DNA from: Bolinopsis microptera
Lineage: Eukaryota; Ctenophora; Tentaculata; Lobata; Bolinopsidae
Direction of reading: 5' to 3'
NCBI RefSeq assembly: GCF_026151205.1
Contig: NC_087079.1
Coordinates: 7,988,635-8,052,634 of the forward strand
Length of the DNA: 64,000 nt
How positions within the stretch are numbered: the stretch's first letter is position 1; each line of letters starts with the position of its first letter. Position numbers and translations under genes: made by a program. The notes under the pieces were generated by a model that saw nothing but the letters and a program-made list of their open reading frames with translations, made no database searches and was not told the DNA's origin. Of this stretch, positions 33,201 through 41,407 are shown in pieces.

Positions 33201-34624
33201 TGGGACTTTTGCCAGGTACAGGATTATACCAAGAGGCTGCAGATTTGCAGCCTCTTGGTACTTTCGGCTTTGAGAAACATCTTCTGATCCTAACAAGGTT
33301 GTAAGCAAACATGAACAGTTCTCTTACTCAACCTAGGAAAGGGCTGTTGCTGGACACAAATAAGTCCCCTAAGTCTCAACTTTTTAGTTAGTTATTGTTT
33401 AAAAACACACCAAAACCTGTCACACTTTCAGTTGGAACAAGTTGAAGCTACATCAATAGTCAGTACAGTAACAGGTATACTGGACAAGGCGACAGCACAG
33501 TCTACAGAGGTGGATCTCAACACACTTGCTCCCAGGTAACGGGGGTTATTTGCTCCCAGGTAACCGGGGTTATTTGCTCCCAGATAACCGGGGTTATTTG
33601 CTTCCCAGGTAACCGGGGTTATTTGCTCCCAGGTAACCGGGGTTATTTGCCCCCAGGTAACCGGGGTTATTTGCTCCCAGGTAACCGGGGTTATTTGCTC
33701 CCAGGTAACCGGGGTTATTTGCTCTTTGTATTATTTGAGGGTGTTAAAGGCCAAGGGTCACTATTGATCTTACTATACTTCGCTTATAAATTAATAACTA
33801 GTCTCAGTGCGGTTAATTTGTTACGTAGCAGTTATAAAACTGCATGGTTGTTCCTTATCTGCATTCTGCTCATCAACCGTTTATTTGAGACGGTTCACAT
33901 ATTCCGGTAAAATGTATCCTTACTCGTTTAACATTTAATTCACGATATACAGGGTTTAAAATTCACGATATACAAGGTGTCCCAAAATAACAGTTTTATA
34001 ACGTTATTTGTGACATCGGCTGTAGAGAATGACCTCCGGAGTCCGTGTAAGGATTTCCAGGCCTCTAGTTCATTTGAGTAGGGTATAATGGCAGCCTCAT
34101 GAAAATCTTTCACAAATTTTCCAACCTCTCATTCATTTTCATCCTCTCTGCTTGTTCTGGGTGATGAAAATCATGAGATGCTGGAACCTCACAGGAGTCG
34201 TGTAATTAGTAGTTGGTTGAGGGAGTCATGTGCTGATTGAGTAACTGACGATTTGTTAGCATGCTGAGTAACGATCATCTAGTTATTCAATGAGGTGATA
34301 AACTGATCCCACAAGCTCACTAGATCAGCTGTTTACAGGATGGATCATATGATTGTCACGCAGCTAATGAATGAGTTAGAGCCTTAAAATTTTTGGAGTT
34401 GATTCAGTTTTAGATTTTGAGCATTTGGGACACCCTGTATAACCTAGAAATTAAACTTCTGCAGGAAAGCTAACTGGGATTTGAAGAGAGATGTGGAGAA
34501 GAAATTATCAAAATTAGAACGAAGAACAAAACGAGCGATGGCAGAGATGATACGGGAGAAGTTGAAAGCTGAGCGGGACATCATAGCTGGGGCAGGACAA
34601 GACGAGGGAAACGATAGCGACTGA
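21241..34624 (+). CDS. CCDC12: CCDC12 (cwf18-type spliceosome protein)
   Basis: CCDC12/Cwf18 is a small component of the activated spliceosome. Exons: 21241-21357 (ATG 21247, PRKRLKFRCYKPHDNQLQGKQ), 33432-33535 (LEQVEATSIV...STEVDLNTLAPR) and 34465-34624 (KANWDLKRDVEKKLSKLERR, then TKRAMAEMIREKLKAERD and an acidic GNDSD end). Phases agree; with one copy of the repeat the product is 124 residues (human is about 166). The N-terminal basic/coiled part of relatives is short or missing, so an upstream exon may exist. Two oddities: the first exon end is repeated seven times (51 bp) and the second exon end eight times (24 bp), each unit carrying a 5' splice site. The long intron hosts several mobile elements. 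Confidence 0.9.
21312..21667 (+). repeat. 51-bp x7 tandem array over CCDC12 exon end and 5' splice site
   Basis: Seven units, each with TTCAGGTGCTACAAACCTCA at its start and AAACAG|GTA at its end. In frame, each unit encodes a 17-residue block (FRCYKPHDNQLQGKQV plus N or K). The frame stays open through five units; the fifth spacer reads GTATAG, giving a stop. Only one such block exists in CCDC12 of other animals, as I recall the family. Each unit carries a usable CAG|GTA donor, so the array offers seven candidate donors. Confidence 0.95.
21668..22282. other. AT-rich intron sequence
   Basis: No gene seen. It probably includes the 3' end of the Crypton-like transcript. Confidence 0.5.
22283..24052 (-). 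CDS. Crypton/DUF3504-type tyrosine-recombinase-like protein
   Basis: A single 589-codon ORF in the CCDC12 intron on the opposite strand. The order of blocks is that of the DUF3504 family, which derives from Crypton tyrosine recombinases (as in QRICH1, KCTD1, ZMYM proteins): TTQWALNTFNSWRHSR, ELNFWLSQFVRECKQKDG, HQNLYAMMCGLARHIKK, KQWDNLWDKGLLGESDPSSL, KVWYSGQPVGQNLLRTTVKT, NYSSHSLDRDLLNWENYNIE. The usual catalytic arginine neighbourhood (GLRG..E) is GLTSAVQLRSL here and HSLR is HSLD, so key residues look lost. The C-terminal 200 residues are Ser/Thr-rich. It is probably a degenerate Crypton or a domesticated, DNA-binding derivative; the long open frame favours recent activity or selection. 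Confidence 0.8.
   Translation of the reverse strand: MTQETQEVHLSLGEGRRQEEEGLEKRVGLITCKDGITRPHVLPISPVTRTANSNTEKTTQWALNTFNSWRHSRETDTNKIPDLTQSSKEELNFWLSQFVRECKQKDGRDYKHQNLYAMMCGLARHIKKDRPRLNILDDPGMADLKFNLQEVMRILQVRQAQVCTVPGTKLSRKQWDNLWDKGLLGESDPSSLFHAVYFLFVTVTGLTSAVQLRSLTTQNIVVTSDPESNNIVTTYYPNDDNRGCRSERAAIRCMESDRKNPRSFGRLLELYLSKLPSDCLELWMRASWKSSDKNKVWYSGQPVGQNLLRTTVKTVCQLANYEGNYSSHSLDRDLLNWENYNIEHLATSSRDIPNPKQSVELKCSGIKREFVEETLPRVTLNTHLITSPPTSTFTSKRLRSSQPLDETILLPNSDNALPPENLALPLLSFGPSSLNLDNNARVVTFTPRVVTTPSQSYAIASVYPLVDVVSTPRDVITTSHEVITTPQIDVMNTPRDFTQSQHANTVDPLAGEQDVNDRKNVTDSNQERKVNADRNHDQSRSNIISNDDLRNVNVDIPGHVDKCMGLFKDCTIQNVTINIYLSKTGENRH
24208..24286. repeat. 14-bp AAATCTCTGAATTC x5-6 tandem repeat
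   Basis: Short minisatellite 5' of the Crypton-like ORF. A single inverted-looking relative (GAATTCAGAGATTTGG) occurs at 24614, on the other side of a GC-richer segment. Confidence 0.9.
24290..27176. other. Intron region without supported gene
   Basis: An ORF ending at 24928 follows a strong acceptor-like TTTTTTTTGTTTTCAG (about 24770) and contains MDCENTKLDGKMIVAKDKDY. It could be an exon, but no partner was found. 25590-25700 is a GC-richer patch with GTCACGTGAC and a CCAAT-like word, promoter-like at best. 26255-26370 has a tandem repeat (separate entry). The rest is AT-rich. Confidence 0.4.
26255..26375. repeat. 20-bp tandem repeat TATGTAAGATATTATCTTAA
   Basis: Six imperfect units. Each contains AAGATATTATCTT, an inverted repeat. 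Confidence 0.9.
27177..30212 (-). mobile_element. Penelope-like element, intact RT/GIY-YIG ORF
   Basis: One open frame of 1011 codons; the first ATG that looks natural is at 30089 (MEPSDTDDF). A basic N-terminal region with RKKWRKASAEKKKAGRKRYQ is followed by Penelope-type RT blocks: FVTKADKGGSTLILDYKEAV, YPLFKLHKLSPQQIEEKIVP, FTLDVISLYPSIKPEIAMSA, GKKGIPTGNCISRQVADIML, and the catalytic RRFIDDVFGIWKG (two Asp intact). A linker has NCGGRGCATCPQLF. The C-terminal GIY-YIG nuclease shows IIYVAQCQIC, DDTYFGQT and HIRMNGHRNKF. Such elements copy themselves into DNA nicked by the GIY-YIG domain. No frameshift was seen, so it may be recently active. It lies antisense within the CCDC12 intron. Confidence 0.93.
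30213..30890. repeat. Repeat module related to 20281-20530 and, inverted, to 33035-33245
   Basis: 30281-30545 resembles 20281-20530 (shared CCAGTCATGAGTCATC and the GACTAATCCAACCTG end). 30548-30780 is the inverted partner of 33035-33240, sharing GGGACGTCCGCTAAGTTTCT and CTCGGAATCACGCCCTTTTT. It could be a transposon end pair or a diverged flank of the Penelope-like element. No coding content. Confidence 0.6.
30893..31200 (+). mobile_element. Short LINE C-terminal fragment with frameshifts
   Basis: Two adjoining frames carry pieces typical of non-LTR polymerase C termini: NEDRRKSKILGSLL, then NISVTRKIAVYEAQIVSIIM followed by FNCSSWCPTAKSLEKLD. The frame changes between them, and neither RT core nor endonuclease is present. 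Confidence 0.6.
31200..32240. other. Mixed repeats, no gene
   Basis: 31380-31440 holds an imperfect hairpin (GACTCAAAAGTGCC GAA GGCACAAAAGAGTC). 31805-31890 resembles the dispersed repeat at 40190 (GGCGGCGCTCGGCAGTC ... GGGCCGTCCCCAGG). The rest has no support for genes. Confidence 0.45.
32262..32535. repeat. GC-rich palindromic repeat fragment
   Basis: Contains CTGGGGGCTGTGCCCCCAG, a near-perfect hairpin, and repeated GCTCGCTTC/GCGAGCGAA words, with GCGGGCCACAG duplicated at about 32468 and 32508. It is unlike the AT-rich surroundings and looks like mobile-element debris. Confidence 0.6.
32703..33030. repeat. Two tandem copies of a roughly 160-bp unit
   Basis: Units begin at CTCGCGAGTA (about 32711 and 32872) and end with GTCTTCAGACTTCAGGTTGT. 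They share ATATCTCAGCTTCTG and ATTGAGTGGGGTAG. Confidence 0.85.
33035..33262. repeat. Inverted partner of 30548-30780, ending in a perfect hairpin
   Basis: After the shared module comes CCAAGAGGCTGCA GATT TGCAGCCTCTTGG (33223-33252), a perfect 13-bp stem. A terminal stem recalls Helitron-like 3' ends, but no CTRR follows closely, so this is only a hint. Confidence 0.65.
33526..33745 (+). repeat. 24-bp x8 tandem array over CCDC12 exon 2 donor
   Basis: Unit GTAACCGGGGTTATTTGCTC plus CCAG. The first unit begins at the authentic donor (CCCAG|GTAACG, 33535/33536). Seven of eight copies keep CAG|GT; one reads CAG|AT. Each unit thus starts with GT and ends with AG. Confidence 0.95.
33973..34437. 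mobile_element. Tc1/mariner-type MITE, 465 bp
   Basis: Ends CAAGGTGTCCCAAA and, inverted, CAGGGTGTCCCAAA, flanked by TA on both sides. This is the terminal sequence style of mariner-like elements. No transposase. It lies in the last CCDC12 intron. Confidence 0.8.
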
Positions 34625-36404
34625 TGTGGACTCCTTGTTTTATTTACGTGAGAACGACTCAAGATAAAAATGTTACTGCTCAACTTTTGAGTTGAATATA
34701 ACATGGATATTATACTGCGGATTATGCCTATTTTTACTTTTTATGTTAACCGTATTTACGCAAGTTGTCATGAATTCGAGATTATGAGGCGACTAAAGAA
34801 GATACATTTTTTAATCGAACATGACTTTATTTCTACTGTGAAGGTATAAAATGTACCTGTTTGAACAAAGTTACCTGGAAATGAGCGAAGCTGTAATTTC
34901 TATTTTTATCTTATTATATATTATTATCATCTTATTTGTTAAATTAAATTAACTCACCCAATACAAACTTGTACTAAAATGTTGCTTTTATTTATTTTGA
35001 ATACCAACAATAATACAAATAAAATTGAAATACTAAAAAACGGAGTTGACCGCACTCCTGAATCAACAGCAGTGAGACCTCCAGTTCTGTTAGAACCTCA
35101 CACTCGGTAAGATCTAGCAGAGCTAAGAGGCTGGCACGAAGAGCAAGTTTTTTACGCCTTTACTCCCCTCACTGTGGCACAAACACGACTTGTTGCTTGG
35201 CCGTTGATAAAATCTTGTTAAAAACCAAGTAGTGGTGGTTGAAATCGTAGTCCAAACTCAAAGATTTTATGGTAGTCACTGGATTCATAGTCCTTAGACA
35301 TCTTGAAGTTATAAATCCTTCGTCCAATTTCCAGAAGACTGCTGTTCCAGCCCCCATAATAACTAGTAACTACTCCTAACAGCACTATTCCCATCAGAAG
35401 GAGAATTCATGTGCTTTCCATGAGGTTGATTCCTTGGTCGAGATTTCTTTGTATTTCATACAACACATTACACAAATGAAGAAATGATGACTGTTGTAAA
35501 GCGCTAATGATAAGAAATCACTGTAATAATTTCAGGTAACGGTGTAACCTGAAATCTATGATCGCTAATTTTTTAGGGCGAAGGATCAAAGATGGCAGAC
35601 TTGAGACTATATTACTGTATTAGCGACCAGTGGCAAGACACGTGTCGTCGAGAGATTTGAAGAATTGATGTCGTTTTTGGAAAACGCGCTTTAATAATTC
35701 ATTGGAATTGTTGCGCATCACGACTATATATTCCCAAAACATATCCTCTAGAATTTACAAACTTCCGATGTGATGACGCGACGCACCATTGTTTGACATT
35801 GTCAATCGGGGAAATTTGGTCAAAAATTTGGCATTCACTTTTAGAGACGAGATAATTTTGCTCTCTAAGTAGTGAGTAATGATATGTTACCTGTGCTAAT
35901 AATTTTGCAGGACTACTCGTTGATCCCCTCCTGTTTCCATATCAAACACACCAGCATATAATTCTCTGATAAAATCAGAGATAATTGAAAATCATACATT
36001 ATTGACTATTGAGTCTATTCGATAAGCCTGGCCAGAAAGCACTATTTATATCGGATGTATTTAGAGAATAGATTTTATCACACAGAATTGATAAAATCCC
36101 ATTATTTTCGTTCTGTAAATGGCTAATTTCGCAGATTTTAGTTCTGCAAAGGACAGCAGAGCTCTTTGTGAATCAGAATAATCTGTCGAAGAAGACCCGA
36201 GCTGTCTCTCACCTCAGTTACCAAGAAGATCACACGTTATATCAGGATCAAGGATGTGTTCTGCAGGTCAGAGAAATTGCTAAGATAACATGTGAATATT
36301 GCACCTCAAGCGGAAGAAAAACATCAACTGCCCTTTGCAATTGATTGCTAGCTTGTTCGTTTGTCTGTTGTTGCAGTGTATTGTATTTTCGGTTGTGTAT
36401 AAAA
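34625..36404. other. CCDC12 3' end and spacer
   Basis: About 1.8 kb. 35170-35390 has two overlapping minus-strand frames (one starts MGAGTAVFWKLDEGF, another reads MGIVLLGVVTSYYGGWNSS). Either might be an exon, but I recognise no family. The rest shows nothing I can name, apart from the likely promoter of the gene at 36405. Confidence 0.4.
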
Positions 36405-39400
36405 ATGTTGCGAATTTTACTGCTTTTTATACCTCTACTACAAGGTAAGTTTGGGGATGGTTGAAATCCTGATGTTAAACACCATGGTGACCAATCGCCA
36501 TAATAGTGTATGGTGTATTGTAGAATACTGGTCTTCTGAAAAGTTGCTACTAAATTAAATGTTCTACCGTCAGCTTAGCAACTACTAGTACTACCTATGA
36601 AATAATTAGCATCTATCTTTAACTCATTAACGATATTTTACTTTTTATAATTAGAATGTATGTAATTGTATGAGCACCATTTTCATCTTCAGGTGTTGTA
36701 GGAGAAGTGGCTTGTACTGATCAGGTGGTGACAGATATTAAATTACAGACTGAGGCCGCTCAAGATGAATATGATTCTGAGGTAACCGTTTTTTAATCGT
36801 ATTTATTTTTCCCGATATTATGGAACACGTAACTCACTAGATTGTCAGATGTCTCATTGTTCTCCATATCTATAATTATACCAGTCACACTAACAGCTAT
36901 AATGTTACTTGCAGACTGAGTTGAAAACTTTAATGGAGATTGAACCAGAAGCTTCCAGGCAAACAGTTTTAGGCTATTCTATGATCAACATAAACCCTCC
37001 AAACTACAGTGAAGTCAAGTATAGTCCTTGTCTTACAGTTGATAAGAATGATGTGGCTGGGCATAAAGTTGTCATCTTGGCTCAGCCGTATCCTCTTGGG
37101 GAAGGATTCTGGTGAGTTCTGTCGCCACAGCAACCATCTTCTTTGGTTAAAGATTTTATTACTGTGACAAAGATGTACTTAGGCCATTAACTACTATGTG
37201 GTATTATTTTCGTCAGTCCCAATGTGATTGTGAGCGTAAAGTGGGGTCAATACGCGTACTATAACCCAGACATAAACCTATTCCATTGATTGAACCAATT
37301 CTGTAGGTGACCATGATTACTGATAGTGATTAATGTAACGGGGGGAATGCAACGTCAATTAATGTCAGTATTCCATAAAAACCCCAAACTGACATTGACA
37401 TTAATTGACATTAATTGACATTAATTGACATTAATTGACATTAATTGACATTAATATGTCTTGAAATTTGAGATTATCATTATTCGATAAATATTCAAGA
37501 TATTCACGTATGTAAGTTAGACCGGTTAAAAAAAAACAAAATGTCCTTGAATAATTATGAGTATGTTCTTATCTGTTGATCCTTAGGTTCAAAGACCACC
37601 AAAAAAAATTTCAGCTTCCAACTCTTCCATCTTCGGTCCCCACCGGCCACGCCCATATTTTATTGGTTTCTTATACAGGTAAAATATTTAGAATCGGCTT
37701 TTTTAGTATGAAGGAGTAATGTTAGCTGTTTAAGATTCGTTATTCAAATATAAATGTCATGAAGGCATTTCGTTTGATGTGGGTTTTAAGTTCTGATGAT
37801 GTTGAGAACCACGCCCTTGGATGGCCACGCCCATTTAAGAAAATTAAATTTCGGGAAACCGTATTATTTTAGTTTTATTGTTTAATGATCTGAATTTTTT
37901 CACATTTCACATTTCCATATTGATTGAAATAAATTTTCGTGCACATACAGAATGAATGGTTAATAATTTAATATATATGTAGACCAAGGTCTGTGCACGG
38001 GATGCTTCCTGGAAGAATCCAGTTCTTTTAGCGGGGCACCCTACCTAAAGCCAAATCGGGATATAATAATCATATTCCTAAGAAATAATCAGAAATCGAA
38101 TACCAATCAAATAATATGATATATAGGAATAGTAACCATATTTGCTATGCAAAATGCCCCAACCACATAGTGTAAATTTATATAGAATTCAAATTCCATA
38201 TCATCATTAAACCTCAATAGTCAATATAATAGCCCAAGCAAAATTAAATAACTTCTTATATACCTTACTGTCATACTACAAATTAATTAAACATTTGAAA
38301 TCTGTTAACCAGAGAATAAATTTCTAAACCTAATGCAAGTGAAATAATTAAGATACAATAATGAATGCCTAATGTGAGTATCATCTGTCAATGTCCTTGT
38401 AAAACAGTCTGTACAAGAGATATGAGTAACTAATATAGAAGAAAACAGGAAGTTGTCGTCTGTTGAAAAATAAATAAAATATCTAGAATATAAATTAGAA
38501 TATAAAATAACATTCAGTCAATGTGTCGTCAATAAACTGTACAATTATCAAATGTTAAAACTGGGTGATACAGTCACCAAAAATAAATACTAAGTATGAT
38601 AAGTTAATAAATTAAATGTGGTCTATAAAACTATATGTGATAGTAGTGAATAAATTGATGATATAAACGTTCTAAAGTGCTAACAATATGGTAGAACTAC
38701 ATAATCTCTGGTCGAAAAATATCGTGTCAATTAATGTCAGTATTCCAAAATTTTGCAAAACTGACATTGACATTAATTGACATTAATTGACATTAATTGA
38801 CATTAATTGACATTAATTGACATTAATTGACATTAATTGACGTTGCATTCCCCCCAATGTAACCGGGAAAATCATTATTTTCAGTGTTGACTCTGACATG
38901 GATGGATTCGCAAGGCAATGCAATGTTGTAAGTTTTAATTATCTGTACGACTGGTCTAATGCATAAAGGGGTCGTTCACATATTTGCATATTACGTAATC
39001 ACTTTTTGGACAATTTTTAAGTCCCCTCCCCCCTTCCAACTCCGTAATCAGTCACTGAACACTTTGTAGTACACAAAACCATATCTCTCATAATTCGTAG
39101 AACGAGTTCAAGTGGTGTAACGACGTGGTTGATGGAGCTCAGTTCCAGTTCTCTTGCTACCAACAGTCCTGTGAGAAATCATCTATCAACATTCTCGTTA
39201 AAATGGTCGTCAGTGAATCCAACGAAGGCGGTTCGTGCTGGCTATAATTATTTTCATTGCGAGCCTGAAAACTTAAGTTTCTCGCTATATATGTAGTTAT
39301 TCATTCCACATGCGTTTATTGACTCAACTGATAATACCAAATATTAGCATATATTTCGACGTGCGATACAAATACAATCCCCGATACAATTTACAATTAC

Positions 39401-39661
39401 AAATGCATCTAAACTTTACTAATACCACATATTCTTATTTCTAAAATTCCCTATATTTCAGGTGAAGTAGAATATTGGTGTGACTCCACAAATGACACCT
39501 ACCCCTCCTCACTAATCAGAACCAAACCCAATGTCGCTCCCGACTACGAAGGGCAGGACCCGTCTCAAAACAAAGAGGCAAAAGAGGACAGTTCCGCTTT
39601 CAACAACACTGCCCAACTTTTTATCCTCTGTGTTGCCTTCTTTATTCCTTGTTTCTTCTAA
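36405..39661 (+). CDS. Unrecognised secreted, probably GPI-anchored Cys-rich protein
   Basis: Six exons with fully consistent phases: 36405-36444, 36693-36781, 36915-37111, 38885-38927, 39101-39230, 39462-39661; 232 residues. The protein starts with a signal peptide (MLRILLLFIPLLQG) and ends with a hydrophobic tail (AQLFILCVAFFIPCFF) with nothing charged after it, as GPI signals do. The mature part has about nine cysteines, for example EVACTDQV, SPCLTVDKND, RQCNV, KWCNDVVDGAQFQFSCYQQS and EYWCDSTNDTYP. The donor after exon 5 (GGCG|gttcgt) is weak but keeps the frame. No family recognised. Intron 3 contains a 1516-bp transposon. Confidence 0.8.
37340..38855. mobile_element. 1516-bp G6-ended TIR transposon, non-autonomous
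   Basis: Inverted ends start GGGGGGAATGCAACGTCAAT and match for 28 bp. They are flanked by AATGTAAC at 37332-37339 and 38856-38863, an exact 8-bp target duplication. Just inside each end lies a tandem array of ATTAATTGAC decamers bordered by GTCAGTATTCC. The interior is AT-rich with no transposase. The 8-bp duplication is shared with hAT and some other superfamilies; G-run ends are also seen in the element at 16101. Confidence 0.95.
38967..39052. repeat. Small repeat GGGGTCGTTCACATA ... ACGTAATC
   Basis: It matches, inverted, the segment ending at 20165 and those near 11343-11645. It lies in intron 4 of the Cys-rich gene. Confidence 0.6.
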
Positions 39662-40189
39662 TTTCAACAGAGACCAGTTATTACAATTACATGACAAATA
39701 GACTTGTAACCATTTGCATTTGTTGCACTGCCACTACACATTACAAGTTATGATAATACAAGATTTTCCTAATTTTGCTGAACTTTGTTATTACTCGTGA
39801 CTCGGCTTTTATTTAATCGTTTCTGATCAAATTAGAATTGTCGAGTAGATTTGATGTGTTCCCTGTCTAGATAATAATAATATATATTATTACAAAAATT
39901 GTGTCAATATACTGTTTTCTTTCTTATCCCTAATAAACAATTTAGTACGAATTACCATAAAACAAGCTTGCATTAGGGCATGGATAATGTTAGCTATTTA
40001 AATACAGCCATGGTTAACGTTACGACAAGGCCGAGTAAACACAATAGCTTTTAATAATGCTACGATTTGACAGAGTCTGGTTTTCAAGAAATAATTTACG
40101 GGCGGGACTGTCCAGCCATCGAATCACATCATACTACAATTACTGTTTTTGCTAGAGTAATAAGTTTCGGTGTTATGTTGTCTGTGGCT
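39662..40189. other. 3' UTR and spacer
   Basis: Follows the Cys-rich gene; AATAAA occurs at about 39931. No further gene seen. Confidence 0.5.
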
Positions 40190-40285
40190 CCAGGATCGGT
40201 CTTACTGGGCGGCGCTCAGCCTTTCATTCCGCGCCGAATCTATCTATGTCTATGAACATTAGACTGGGGTCCCCAGGTAAGATCA
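40190..40285 (+). repeat. Dispersed repeat ending CTGGGGTCCCCAGGTAAG
   Basis: Best-preserved member with 10460-10595 (inverted), 31805-31890 and 58340-58446. Shared parts are a GGGC(G)GCGCTCAGCCT-like start, TCATTCCGC, an AT-rich middle and the end CCTGGGGTCCCCAGGTAAG. Confidence 0.65.
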
Positions 40286-40511
40286 GTCCGGATATTTAAT
40301 CCGGGCCGCCCAGATTAAATATCTCAGTGATTAACATATTGTGTTCGAAATATTGTTCATGGTAGCAGAAGTCAGTGATTTCGGAGGGTCGTTTTAGCCC
40401 TTTTTGGAAACTTGACAGGTGCCAAGGTAAAGTGCTAGGTAGAGAAACACAGCCTTGCTGAATAGAAGGTATATTATAGTACAACATACCTACCTTACTC
40501 GGGATTATTAC

Positions 40512-40594
40512 GACGGGTTTATTAAAGACCGGTTAAAATATGGTTCGGGAAAAATATGGCGAAATTGCTCAAAACCCACCACATTTTCCCGGTC
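40512..40594 (+). repeat. 85-bp module with pseudoknot-like pairing order (copy 1)
   Basis: Order: GGGTTTATTAAA, GACCGG, spacer GGTTCGGGAAAAATATGG, AAAACCC, CCGGTC. The first and fourth parts, and the second and fifth parts, are complementary, an interleaved order. Copy 2 keeps both pairings. Confidence 0.6.
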
Positions 40595-40613
40595 GCCATT
40601 TTACTTGTCATAC

Positions 40614-40713
40614 GTTGTATGACCCGCCGCGCACGAAGTGCGCGGCTCCCCCTGTAGCGTCGAAGACGCTACACCATAGTGAAACGACCGTGGGGGTCGC
40701 AACGTGATACAAC
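40614..40713. repeat. 100-bp GC-rich foldback element (copy 1)
   Basis: GTTGTAT and ATACAAC form the ends. Inside are two perfect stems with GAA loops, CCGCGCAC/GTGCGCGG and TGTAGCGTC/GACGCTACA, plus GACCC facing GGGTC. CTTGTCATAC lies just upstream, as in copy 3. Confidence 0.85.
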
Positions 40714-41311
40714 ATTTTACCGGTGTCCAACCTTTCAATTTTAGATTCAAAAATTTTGTCTCAGATGTAAATTTCCTTATTAGAGATAAGCAAGTTTATA
40801 AATTTTCGCATTGCTCAAACTTGTGAAACAAGTCGAATTATCAATAATTGTTGAAAGTAGACAGAAATAATGTGAAATAATATGACTCGTGGTTAATCAA
40901 ACTAGATGGAAAATAATTTTTACATTAGAAGCGTAACAATTTGTAGAAAATCTTCGAAAGAATGCATCATTCACATTGTTTAGAATTATGAATAAATGAC
41001 TGATGAAACTGATTCATGTTATTGACAGTTTTAATTAATTCAAGTTTTAATTTAACTGTTACTTTTACTTTGAGTCCTATTTCATTATGTAGAGATAGTC
41101 AATACCTAAGAAATTAAAAATTGGCCTATTTAAATCAACTGTGACAATAAGGATATATGACAATAAGGATATATGAAAAGAATTGGGCAAAAAGGTGAAT
41201 TTTTTTAAATTTTAGCCAAATGAAGTCCCATTCCCAATAGTCTTCTTTAGTGAATATAAGACAACGATTAAGATATGAGCACCCATACCCCTTGGGAACC
41301 CTAAAAGCTGA

Positions 41312-41397
41312 GACGGCGGGTTTATTAACGACCGGTGATAATGCGGTTCGGGAAAAATATAGCGAAATTACCCTAAACCCGCCACTTTATACCGGTC
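41312..41397 (+). repeat. 85-bp module with pseudoknot-like pairing order (copy 2)
   Basis: GGCGGGTTTA pairs with TAAACCCGCC, and GACCGGT with ACCGGTC, in interleaved order. Pairing is longer than in copy 1. Confidence 0.6.
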
Positions 41398-41407
41398 CCG
41401 AGTAAAG

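Larger units (their letters stand above)
40495..41407. mobile_element. Candidate 0.9-kb element: inverted TTACTCGGGA ends, two 85-bp modules
   Basis: TTACTCGGGA at about 40495 faces its complement TCCCGAGTAA at 41396-41405. Just inside are two directly repeated modules (40512-40594 and 41312-41397) sharing GGTTCGGGAAAAATAT and GCGAAATT. No clear target duplication, so borders are provisional. Confidence 0.4.

Noticed and set aside
35169-35357. Minus-strand ORF starting MGAGTAVFWKLDEG
   Set aside because: Another frame on the same strand is equally open, no family resemblance, and no joined exon found.
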